A DNA stretch of 8,633 nt from Bacillota bacterium (GTDB lineage Bacteria; Bacillota; Sulfobacillia; Symbiobacteriales; Symbiobacteriaceae): assembly GCA_028287415.1 (NCBI GenBank), contig JAQBPS010000432.1, positions 1 to 8,633 of the forward strand. The letters run 5' to 3'. Made by a program: the position numbers and the translations under genes. How positions within the stretch are numbered: position 1 is the first letter of the stretch; each line of letters starts with the position of its first letter. This document shows positions 1 through 5,426 of this stretch, in pieces. The notes under the pieces are model-generated. The model ran no database searches. It was not told where the DNA came from and worked only from the letters and a program-made list of their open reading frames with translations.

Positions 1-122
1 CCCCTTTCCAGGGCATGGCCGTGAGGCTTCCAATGACAGCGTAACACGGCCTGGACTTATTCCTTGTCGAAGGGAGTAGGTCCGGGCCGTGTTTTACAAA
101 CATTCGTTCGCCAAAATTTGCG
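1..122 (+). repeat. Hairpin repeat element, copy 1
   Basis: This stretch aligns without gaps to 382-503 at an offset of 381 bases: 103 of 122 positions are identical, rising to about 90% over 18-103. It may extend left beyond the window. Its centre (41-97) folds into one long hairpin: outer arm 41-56 pairs with 80-97 with a small TT bulge, and an inner stem 60-65/70-75 closes a GTCG loop. A TTTACA motif and a LexA-like box follow directly. No convincing reading frame runs through it. It does not carry integron attC core sites or tRNA features. I cannot name the family; a structured RNA or a mobilised REP-like element are the likeliest classes. The duplication and the pairing are direct observations. 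Confidence 0.85.
97..110 (-). promoter_or_regulatory. LexA/DinR-like box in repeat copy 1
   Basis: On the minus strand this reads CGAACGAATGTTTG, which fits the Bacillus LexA (DinR) consensus CGAACRNRYGTTYC at 13 of 14 positions, the last base being G instead of C. It overlaps a TTTACA motif at 93-98 that resembles a -35 hexamer on the plus strand, but no good -10 follows at normal spacing. Which transcript it would control is not clear. Function is inferred from the motif only. Confidence 0.35.
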
Positions 123-381
123 GCGTACGCCGGGCGCCCAGGAGCCTCCGCGCACTACGTAATCCTTCACCACCTTGTCACCTGAACGCTGACCGGTGGC
201 AGTGAAAGGCGGTGAACGATTACGTAGCTTGTGCCGCCCCATGTATTACCTGGGCCGCGCTGGTTTTTGAACTCTGGCGCGACCGCTAGTGGTTAGCGGC
301 GACAACCGAAGTCAAGATGATCAATACGAGCGCAATAACCGTCACCAGGTCTAGCTCGATTGTGGTCTTCGTGCGTCGGTG
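123..381. other. Non-coding spacer between the two repeat copies
   Basis: No reading frame here looks like a protein. The stretch is rich in dyad symmetry: a 12-bp perfect palindrome CGGCGTACGCCG at 121-132, GGGCGCCC at 132-139, the long imperfect palindrome at 156-226 listed separately, and a small hairpin CCGCTA/TAGCGG at 283-299 with a 5-base loop. None ends in a T-run, so none is a standard terminator. Confidence 0.5.
156..226. repeat. Long imperfect palindrome with TACGTA ends
   Basis: TACGTAATC (156-164) pairs with GATTACGTA (218-226). TTCACC (166-171) pairs with GGTGAA (211-216). CCTT (173-176) pairs with AAGG (206-209). TCAC (178-181) pairs with GTGA (202-205). Only single mismatches or bulges separate these blocks, giving about 23 paired bases and a ~20-base loop. 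GCAC/GTGC (152-155/231-234) can extend it across a bulge. It is unrelated in sequence to the flanking hairpin repeats. It could be a cruciform, a protein-binding dyad or a small mobile-element remnant. Confidence 0.6.
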
Positions 382-503
382 CCCCATTCCCGGGACCCGC
401 CGTAAGGCTTCCAATGGCAGCGTAACACAGTCCGGATCTATTCCTTGTCGAAGGGAGTTGGTCCGGGCTGTGTTTTACAAACATGTGTTCGCAAAAATTT
501 ACG
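382..503 (+). repeat. Hairpin repeat element, copy 2
   Basis: This is the second copy of the element at 1-122, in direct orientation with no insertions or deletions. The hairpin occupies 422-478. Relative to copy 1, the G48-C88 pair has become A-T (429/469), a full compensatory change. The other stem substitutions mostly exchange Watson-Crick and G-T pairs. It ends about 75 bases before the transporter start, so it may lie in that gene's leader or promoter. The conserved TTTACA (474-479) resembles a -35, but no clear -10 is visible. Confidence 0.85.
478..491 (-). promoter_or_regulatory. LexA/DinR-like box in repeat copy 2
   Basis: On the minus strand this reads CGAACACATGTTTG, 13 of 14 matches to CGAACRNRYGTTYC. 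The two bases that differ from copy 1 fall in the RNRY spacer and still obey it. It lies ~90 bases upstream of the transporter start at 580. This is a motif match only, and shared ancestry with copy 1 means the two are not independent evidence. Confidence 0.35.
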
Positions 504-579
504 AGACGGCGAAAAGCAGGGCATGGTGGGACCTGCGTCGTACAACTGTTGGTAATCATCAGAAATGGAGCGTGCTCGG

Positions 580-1482
580 ATGCGCACTACCGCAGCTGTC
601 ACCGCCAATGCCCCCGCCATCTCACGAACGCTGTACACATCCCTGGCGCTCCTGTTCGCCCTGCTGTGGGCCTCGGCCTTCATGGGCGTGAAGGTCGGCC
701 TGCGCAGCAGCCCGCCCCTCTTCCTGATGGGCTTTCGCTTCCTCATCGCAGGTAGTGCGCTGCTGACTTTGGCCCGGCTGCGCGGGCTCGCGCTGCCTCG
801 CACCTGGCGCGACTGGTCCCGCCTCATCGCTCTGGGCCTGCTTAACAACGCCGCCTACCTCGGCCTGGCCGCCATCGCCCTGCGCACGCTATCAGGCGGC
901 ATGGGCGCCGTACTCGCCAGCACCAATCCGCTCATGCTGGCGCTCGTGGCCCCTCTCTTCCTCGGCGAGCGGCTGACGCTGACCCGCAAGGTGGGCTTTG
1001 CGGTTGCGTTCCTGAGCGTGGTCTTTATTATGTATGTCCGCATGGGCGCCTCCGAGCCGCTCGCCAGCATGGCGCTGATGCTGCTCGCCAACGCCCTGAT
1101 GGTAGCCGGCACCGTGCTGTTCAAGCGCTGGGCGCCGCACCAGGACCTGGTCGTGATCAACGGCGTGCAGTTGCTGACCGCCAGCGTTGCCCTGCTCCTG
1201 CCCAGTCTGATCTTCGAGCCCGTCAGCGCCGTACGCTGGGATGCCAGCTTCCTGGGCGCCATCGCCTTCCTGGCGGGCGGCGTCTCCTGCGGGGCCATGC
1301 TGATCTGGTTCTGGCTGCTGCGGGCAGGCGACGCCGCCCGCGCCAGCGCCTTCTTGTTTCTGAACCCGGTGTTCGGGCTGTTCCTGGGCGCCCTGCTTCT
1401 CAGGGAACCCCTGCGGCCGCTGGACTTTGCCGGTACCGCGGGCGTCGCAGTTGGCATCTATCTGGTTCAGCGGGGCGCCTGA
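580..1482 (+). CDS. DMT-superfamily (EamA) membrane transporter
   Basis: This encodes a 300-residue inner-membrane protein of the drug/metabolite transporter superfamily with about ten hydrophobic helices. Two EamA repeats are visible. The first (about 20-152) has the typical LLWASAFMGVK start and the segment STNPLMLALVAPLFLGERLT, with its conserved Pro and GE. The second (about 163-298) has FLFLNPVFGLFLGALLLREPL. Members usually export amino acids, nucleosides or small metabolites; the substrate cannot be read from sequence. I chose the ATG at 580 because GGAG (567-570) lies 9 bases upstream. The in-frame ATG at 565 overlaps that RBS and has no good one itself. The gene stands alone on this strand, ~75 bp after repeat copy 2. 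The family is secure, the substrate unknown. Confidence 0.93.
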   Translation: MRTTAAVTANAPAISRTLYTSLALLFALLWASAFMGVKVGLRSSPPLFLMGFRFLIAGSALLTLARLRGLALPRTWRDWSRLIALGLLNNAAYLGLAAIALRTLSGGMGAVLASTNPLMLALVAPLFLGERLTLTRKVGFAVAFLSVVFIMYVRMGASEPLASMALMLLANALMVAGTVLFKRWAPHQDLVVINGVQLLTASVALLLPSLIFEPVSAVRWDASFLGAIAFLAGGVSCGAMLIWFWLLRAGDAARASAFLFLNPVFGLFLGALLLREPLRPLDFAGTAGVAVGIYLVQRGA

Positions 1483-1677
1483 GCCGCCTTCGGCAGCCGC
1501 TAGCCGTTGATCAGCAGCGCGCCCTCCGCCACTGTGAAGATGCCGCCGCCCGCGGCACCTGGCCCACGTGAACCACTGCCGATCGGTAATACCCGTGGCT
1601 CCGGCCCCGAGCGTAAGGACTCAAGCTGTGCACCGGGAGGAAAGCAGGCCACACCGGCGCCCGGCCGCCGTCCCGGC
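1483..1677. other. Non-coding gap after transporter gene
   Basis: No convincing gene is seen. A short GCCG/CGGC hairpin lies just after the transporter stop. A minus-strand frame from GTG 1652 to the stop at 1500-1502 gives 50 Gly/Pro-rich residues ending VAEGALLING, but it has no RBS and no recognisable family. The stretch could be a decayed gene end or simple spacer. Confidence 0.4.
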
Positions 1678-1707
1678 CCGGCCAGAATACAGGATCTGGC
1701 CGGTTTT
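1678..1707 (+). terminator. Intrinsic terminator downstream of transporter
   Basis: CCGGCCAGA (1678-1686) pairs perfectly with TCTGGCCGG (1695-1703), leaving an 8-base loop, and TTTT follows directly (1704-1707), then GAGTTT. This is a standard Rho-independent structure for plus-strand transcripts. It would end transcription from the transporter gene, or attenuate read-through into the oxidoreductase gene 150 bases downstream. Confidence 0.75.
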
Positions 1708-1746
1708 GAGTTTCACATACGGCGTTCTCCGATATACCGATCGTAA

Positions 1747-1816
1747 TTTACACATGCTTTTCGCATAGGAAAATTGTCTCGACGGTGTACGGACTGACCT
1801 GTCCAGCCATCCTATG
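1747..1816 (+). promoter_or_regulatory. Putative promoter and dyad-rich leader of oxidoreductase gene
   Basis: TTTACA (1747-1752) is a 5/6 match to the -35 consensus and is followed after 17 bases by the weaker AAAATT (1770-1775). Between them is the dyad ATGC-TTTTC-GCAT (1754-1766), a possible operator. CATAGGA (1764-1770) recurs inverted as TCCTATG (1810-1816), and GGAC/GTCC (1791-1794/1801-1804) forms a small stem between them. The -35 is good and the -10 poor. The regulatory role is inferred from position and symmetry. Confidence 0.4.
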
Positions 1817-1854
1817 ACGGAAGGCGTCTACTGCCAGTCAAGGAGGAAGCGCAG

Positions 1855-2805
1855 ATGAAAGCGATGGTGATCACGGCCTTCGGCGGCCCTGAGGTTTTTG
1901 AGCAGCGTGACGTGCCCAAACCCGAAGCCGGCCCCGGCGAGGTGCTGGTGCGGGTGAAGGCCACCTCGATTAACCCGCTGGACTACAAGATCCGCGAGGC
2001 TGGCGCCTGGGCGGGCGTCCAGCCCCCGGCGGTAATCGGCTACGATGTGGCCGGAACAGTGGTGGCGGTTGGGCCGGGCGCCCAGGATTTCGCCCCTGGC
2101 GATCTGGTCTACTACACCCCGGATGTGCCGGGCCGGGGCGGCAGCTATGCTGAGTTCCATGTCGCCCGCCAGTCCATTGTCGCCTCGATGCCCCGGAACC
2201 TCTCGTTCGAGGAAGCGGCGAGCATCCCACTGGCCGGCGGCACCGCCTGGCTCGCGCTGATCACGCGGGGGCAGCTCCACGTCGGCGAGACCGTGCTGAT
2301 CCACGCCGGGGCCGGCGGCGTGGGCTCCCTGGCCGTGCAGATTGCCCGTGCGGCGGGCGCTTATGTATTCGCAACATGCAGTCCCGGCAATCGTGACCTG
2401 GTGCAGGAGCTGGGCGCCCACCGGGTGATCGATTATCATTCCGAAGATGTGACCGGGGTCGTCCTGGCGGAGACTGCCGGCCGGGGTGTGGACTTCACGT
2501 TTGACACCGTGGGCGGCAAAACACTGGAGCAAAGCGTCGCCGCCACCCGCCCCCACGGACGAATCGTGTCGGTCGTCAGCAATACGGGCAACATCAATGA
2601 CGCACACTTCAAGAATATCACCGTGCATTTTACATTCCTGGAACGGCAGCGCCATACGCTCGACCACCTGCGACCGCTGCTGGAACGGGGACAAATCCGG
2701 GCGGTGATCGATTCGATCATGCCGCTGGAAGAGGTCGCGGAGGCGCATCGGCGGGTGGAGCGGGGCGGCGTGCGCGGCAAGGTCGTGCTCACGGTGCCGG
2801 ATTAG
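1855..2805 (+). CDS. NADP-dependent quinone oxidoreductase-like (zinc-independent MDR) protein
   Basis: This is a 316-residue cytoplasmic oxidoreductase of the medium-chain dehydrogenase/reductase superfamily, in the quinone reductase/zeta-crystallin branch. Such enzymes use NADPH to reduce quinones or the double bond of enones. The GroES-like N-terminal domain carries SINPLDYKIR (38-47) and GYDVAGTVVAVG (62-73), where zinc-dependent relatives have GHE. The structural-zinc cysteine cluster is also absent. The Rossmann domain begins at AGAGGVGSLAVQIARAAGA (151-169), followed by LGAHRVIDY (186-194). Length and full coverage are normal. The ATG has AGGAGG (1841-1846) 8 bases upstream. It appears monocistronic, with a remnant kinase gene converging 12 bp beyond its stop. 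The substrate is not predictable. Confidence 0.93.
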   Translation: MKAMVITAFGGPEVFEQRDVPKPEAGPGEVLVRVKATSINPLDYKIREAGAWAGVQPPAVIGYDVAGTVVAVGPGAQDFAPGDLVYYTPDVPGRGGSYAEFHVARQSIVASMPRNLSFEEAASIPLAGGTAWLALITRGQLHVGETVLIHAGAGGVGSLAVQIARAAGAYVFATCSPGNRDLVQELGAHRVIDYHSEDVTGVVLAETAGRGVDFTFDTVGGKTLEQSVAATRPHGRIVSVVSNTGNINDAHFKNITVHFTFLERQRHTLDHLRPLLERGQIRAVIDSIMPLEEVAEAHRRVERGGVRGKVVLTVPD

Positions 2806-2817
2806 TCCGTCAGCCCG

Positions 2818-3279
2818 TTACACACTTTCAGTCGGCAGACAACTGAGGGCTGCCGCCGTCATCAGCCTGTTCCAGCGCGGCAAGTAAGGATCAGGTCCCG
2901 CCATGGCCTGGCCCAAGGTGCTCTGATGAAGAGCGCAGAGCGCCCGGATCACCTGCGGATCCCCCTGCCAGCGTGCGCGTGGCAATGGGTGCAGAATCGC
3001 CTCGAGCACGATCCACCCACCGCATCCCGACCAGTAAAGTGCGGGCACTGGCACCCCCTGCGGGCGCAGTTGGGGTGCGGCATGCGCGTAGCAATGAGCT
3101 TCCCGGTGCTGATTGGGTCCCTTGACGATGGCACGGCCCGCAGCCGCGACGAGCCGATAGGCACCCGATCCGCCGACGCCGGACAGCCGGGCGACTTCAA
3201 CCGCGTCGCCGAATGCGCTATGCAGATACTTGCACAGCTCACGCGGCCATTCGCTCGGGTAGATCGCACCCGCCCCCTT
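2818..3279 (-). pseudogene. Truncated aminoglycoside phosphotransferase-like kinase (N-lobe only)
   Basis: The open frame gives about 154 residues that look like the N-lobe of an APH/choline-kinase-fold phosphotransferase. It shows a glycine-rich loop (RLSGVGGSGAYRLV), an ATP-lysine candidate (AIVKGP), a following Glu (HREAHCYAHAAPQL), and a hinge strand (VPVPALYW...GWIVLEAI). Full-length relatives have roughly twice this length and carry the catalytic HGD and DFG-like motifs in the C-lobe; both are missing because the frame stops at 2818, twelve bases beyond the oxidoreductase stop. No ATG, GTG or TTG lies in frame between the upstream stop (3280-3282) and the glycine-loop region; the first is a GTG at 3054, inside the domain. 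I read it as a decayed gene that lost its start and its 3' half. The family call rests on motif recognition alone. Confidence 0.65.
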
Positions 3280-3454
3280 CTACAGTGCCATGCAAAAGCG
3301 CCTCCTGGTCTTTGTGCCAGAGGCGCTTCTGCTTTGTGCGGCGATAGCGTTTGGCACTCTCCTCGACCTTGGGGCGATGCGGCTGGAGGCTGACGGCGGC
3401 GCGGAGCCGGGCTGCGGCTACCGCCTGCTCCTGCACGGAGCGGCGCTTTTTCAT
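3239..3454 (-). CDS. Small basic protein of unknown function
   Basis: This encodes a 71-residue protein rich in Arg, Lys, Gln and Ala. It opens MKKRRSVQEQAVAAARLR, continues through a predicted charged helix, and has a basic stretch KRYRRTKQKR near the middle. No membrane segment or signal peptide is seen. The start is well supported: AGGAGG lies 7 bases upstream of the ATG, and a promoter with a TATACT -10 lies further out. I do not recognise a family; nucleic-acid binding is possible from charge only. The last ~25 codons run through a terminator-like hairpin and overlap the kinase remnant in another frame, so the C-terminus may be a run-on created when the neighbourhood was rearranged. Confidence 0.6.
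   Translation of the reverse strand: MKKRRSVQEQAVAAARLRAAVSLQPHRPKVEESAKRYRRTKQKRLWHKDQEALLHGTVEGGGCDLPERMAA
3296..3328 (-). terminator. Terminator-like hairpin inside the small gene
   Basis: AAGCGCCT (3296-3303) pairs with AGGCGCTT (3321-3328), and CTGG (3305-3308) pairs with CCAG (3317-3320) across one bulged base, leaving an 8-base loop. On the minus strand the stem runs into TTTT. The shape fits an intrinsic terminator, but it sits within codons of the small basic protein, ahead of its stop at 3239-3241. It could end the kinase-ward transcript. Confidence 0.45.
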
Positions 3455-3485
3455 GCTAGACCCTCCTTGAACGGCTCTCTGCTCT

Positions 3486-3514
3486 AGTATAGGAAATCAT
3501 TGGCGCACGCGCAA
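3486..3514 (-). promoter_or_regulatory. Sigma-A-type promoter for the small basic gene
   Basis: On the minus strand, TTGCGC (3509-3514) is followed after exactly 17 bases by TATACT (3486-3491), a 5/6 match to the -10. About 30 bases further on comes the small gene's ATG with AGGAGG in between. Spacing and placement are those of a vegetative promoter; the -35 is only a partial match (TTG conserved). Confidence 0.5.
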
Positions 3515-3720
3515 CCCGCGGCCTCTCTCGCTCCCCGCCTATCATGTCAGGGCATGGCGGTCGCCGCGCTGGGGGCGCCCACGCTGCATACCGTGCTGGC
3601 CGAGCAGGCGGTCCGGCACCCGGCACCGATATGCTCTCGCCTCGAAATCTCTGGAAGGCGCTGCGGGCGGGAGCGTGAACCGAACCGTCAGGCCAGCCGT
3701 CTTATTGTCTGAGGATGCAG
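3515..3720. other. Intergenic stretch with no convincing gene
   Basis: This separates the divergent small gene and lipoprotein gene. A plus-strand frame from ATG 3554 contains APTLHTVLAEQAVRHP, which resembles the first residues of some acyl-activating (AMP-binding) enzymes, but it then runs into sequence with no family character and has no RBS. It may be a chance match or a scrap of a lost gene. A small GTCTG/CAGAC stem lies just before the lipoprotein RBS. Confidence 0.35.
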
Positions 3721-3736
3721 ACAAAGGAGGGCCACC

Positions 3737-4267
3737 ATGAAAAGGGTTGTTGCCGCTGTGACCGTGTTCGTCACCGTCGCTGCCTGTGCCGGCTGCAGCA
3801 GTTCCGCGCCCACTCCGGCGCCCGCTCCGGGCCCTGCGTCAGGCGAACAGCTGCTGAGCAGCGGCGACCTGGACGGCGACGGCAAAGACGACGCTGTTTT
3901 CGGGGTGCCCAAGTCCCCGACGGTCATCACATACAGCAGCATCCGTGCGGTTGCCGCCGCAGGTGAAACCCTGCTGACGGTGACCGACGCCGACGGCGAT
4001 CTGGCCGGTGCTGTGATCGCGCAACCCGGCGCCCCCACGCCCATGCTCGTCGTAGCCCGATGGGGCGGTTTGCACGGTGGCCTGCTGACCGCCTATCTGT
4101 ACGACACGGCGAGCAAGCAGATGGCGCCGGTCAAGTGGGCGGGCAACGTGGGCAAGGCTGAGCTGAACGACCGGGGCGGCTTAGACATCATGGAGTATGA
4201 CGGGGGCTGGTCGAGTGGTCCGTACGTGTACAGGGACGGACAGCTAGCCCCAATGTTCACGAACTAG
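3737..4267 (+). CDS. Predicted lipoprotein with Asp-rich calcium-binding-type loop
   Basis: This 176-residue protein starts with a lipoprotein signal peptide: MKR, a hydrophobic stretch VVAAVTVFVTV, then VAAC (Cys17) and a second candidate CAGC (Cys20). A Ser/Pro/Ala linker (21-36) precedes the folded part, so the protein is probably anchored to the outer face of the membrane. Residues 43-53, GDLDGDGKDDA, form a DxDxDGxxD loop as in FG-GAP/VCBS and other calcium-binding repeats. A second, weaker cluster TDADGDLAG follows at about 82-90. The rest is beta-rich by appearance and ends in a Gly/Tyr-rich region. AGGAGG lies 6 bases before the ATG. The gene converges on the N-demethylase gene 38 bases away. 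No specific function can be assigned. Confidence 0.85.
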   Translation: MKRVVAAVTVFVTVAACAGCSSSAPTPAPAPGPASGEQLLSSGDLDGDGKDDAVFGVPKSPTVITYSSIRAVAAAGETLLTVTDADGDLAGAVIAQPGAPTPMLVVARWGGLHGGLLTAYLYDTASKQMAPVKWAGNVGKAELNDRGGLDIMEYDGGWSSGPYVYRDGQLAPMFTN

Positions 4268-4273
4268 CGGGCG

Positions 4274-4290
4274 GGGGCGTAGACCGCCCC
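4274..4290. other. GC hairpin between convergent genes
   Basis: GGGGCG (4274-4279) pairs with CGCCCC (4285-4290) around a 5-base loop, in the 38-bp gap between the lipoprotein gene and the N-demethylase-like gene. It has no T-run on either side, so it is at best a weak terminator; a role in separating the converging transcripts is inferred from position. Confidence 0.3.
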
Positions 4291-4305
4291 AGCCCCGGCC
4301 ACGCC

Positions 4306-5412
4306 CTAAGCCCGCAACCAGATAACGAGCCGATCCCTGGCCGAACCCAGCCCCTTGTAGGCGAGTGCGGCCTCATCCATGCCCGCCAACGCCGACGCCA
4401 GCCGCTCCCGCCGCCAGGGGTCAGCGACGGTATCAGCCAGGGGCTCCACCCAGTAACGGATCGTGAACAGGGCCCGGTTCAAGGCGGGGAAGCCGTGCGT
4501 CGTCTGGCGCTCGACCCGGAAGCAGGCCTGGGCGGCGAGGTCGGCAGGCGAGCCGGCGGCCAGCCAGGGCGGTGCCTGGTGGAGCCGGGGGTTGTGGCAG
4601 AGTTCGGCATCCCGGTGGAGGGCCCAGACATAGCGGGCGAAGGGGCCCGCGTGGATCATTGCGCGGATGATCTGGGCCTGGCTCGCCAGAAGCCGCTCGC
4701 TGTGGACGACCGGCTCGTGAACGGCAATGAAAGAGCGGCCGATCTTCTCAGCGGGCGCCCAGTTCGAGGGCAGACAGACGTGGAGCCACTCGAGCGTATC
4801 GCGACTGGGCGGGGCGCCGGTCGGTGCCTCGCCTGCCTGCGCGCCGGTCGGTGCCTCGCCTGCCTGCGCGCCGCTCGGTGCCTCGCCCGTGTGCGCGCCG
4901 CCCCCCTCGCCCGGGCCCCGCACGATCGCCAGGTCCTCCTGCACGGCCAGGCCCAGCGCATCCCCCAGCCGCCAGATGCCCTGTCGCCCGCCGAGCCAAG
5001 CCCGGATCTCCCGGGCCACCGTTGCCAGCTCCGGCCACGGCTCGCCCACCGCATCCAGTCCCGGGGCCGGCGTGGCCCAGTCCGTGACCCGGATGCCCAG
5101 GTGGTGCAGCATGACCCCATCAGCCGTGACGGCCGCCATCTCCGGGTGCTCCGCCGCCAGTAGCCGGAAGCTCTCATGGATGGCGGCCCGCAGGCCCGCC
5201 TCCTCCGCCTCGGGAGCGAAGAGATGAGCCTGGTCGGGGGCCTGGCGCAACACAGCCAGTTTGGCCGAGAGTGTCGCGGCCAGGTCATCATCGGGCAGGA
5301 AATGGGCCTCCTCAGCGGGCAGCCCCTGCCCCGCCGCCGTACCAAACCGGCGCATCGCCGGCCCCACCTCGTAACGGCCGGATGAAAGCGGAAACGGAAT
5401 CGGATAGATCAT
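4306..5412 (-). CDS. DUF3445 heme-dependent oxidative N-demethylase-like protein
   Basis: This 368-residue protein matches the DUF3445 family (PF11927), whose characterised member, the alpha subunit of dimethylamine monooxygenase, binds heme and removes a methyl group as formaldehyde. The family signatures I recognise are CLPSNWAPAEKIGRSF (about 213-228) with IAVHEPV, and RVERQT (299-304) leading into RALFTIRYWVEPL (313-325). The N-terminus IYPIPFPLSSGRYEVGPAMR also fits. I chose the ATG at 5410-5412: AGGAGG (5423-5428) is 10 bases upstream. A longer in-frame start at 5508 would overlap the MFS gene by 82 bases. The RBS overlaps the MFS stop codon, so the two are probably translationally coupled. 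A 27-bp tandem repeat inserts a low-complexity loop at about 173-200. The reductase subunits of known systems are not in this window. Confidence 0.85.
   Translation of the reverse strand: MIYPIPFPLSSGRYEVGPAMRRFGTAAGQGLPAEEAHFLPDDDLAATLSAKLAVLRQAPDQAHLFAPEAEEAGLRAAIHESFRLLAAEHPEMAAVTADGVMLHHLGIRVTDWATPAPGLDAVGEPWPELATVAREIRAWLGGRQGIWRLGDALGLAVQEDLAIVRGPGEGGGAHTGEAPSGAQAGEAPTGAQAGEAPTGAPPSRDTLEWLHVCLPSNWAPAEKIGRSFIAVHEPVVHSERLLASQAQIIRAMIHAGPFARYVWALHRDAELCHNPRLHQAPPWLAAGSPADLAAQACFRVERQTTHGFPALNRALFTIRYWVEPLADTVADPWRRERLASALAGMDEAALAYKGLGSARDRLVIWLRA
4814..4894 (-). repeat. 27-bp tandem repeat, three units, in frame
   Basis: Units are 4814-4840, 4841-4867 and 4868-4894, with a partial fourth (GCGCC) after. 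The first two are identical at all 27 bases; the third differs at four. Because 27 is divisible by three, the N-demethylase frame stays open and gains nine residues per unit, reading AGEAPTGAQ-like. Copy-number change would lengthen or shorten the loop without frameshift. Confidence 0.9.
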
Positions 5413-5426
5413 CCGGCTCAAGCCTC

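Noticed and set aside
41..97. Hairpin repeat as an integron attC site or group II intron domain
   Set aside because: It lacks attC R'/R'' core sequences and the conserved domain V pattern, and no integrase or intron protein is nearby.
438..848. Minus-strand frames ending at 57 and 438 that share the peptide CKT(R/Q)PGPTPFDKE
   Set aside because: The shared tail is just the antisense of the hairpin repeats. Substitutions between copies follow base pairing rather than codon position, and the longer frame runs antisense through the transporter gene.
1500..1652. 50-codon minus-strand frame ending VAEGALLING
   Set aside because: It has no RBS, no family resemblance and Gly/Pro-rich low-complexity content; at most a decayed gene end.
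1828..2748. 306-residue minus-strand frame opposite the oxidoreductase
   Set aside because: It is a shadow frame in high-GC DNA; the plus-strand product has all the family motifs and a strong RBS.
2811..2852. CAGCCC/GGGCTG nested stem after the oxidoreductase stop as a terminator
   Set aside because: The stem is interrupted by long unpaired stretches and has no T-run.
3554..3712. Plus-strand frame beginning MAVAALGAPTLHTVLAEQAVRHP, like the N-terminus of acyl-activating enzymes
   Set aside because: The resemblance covers only about 15 residues, no RBS is visible, and the rest has no domain character.
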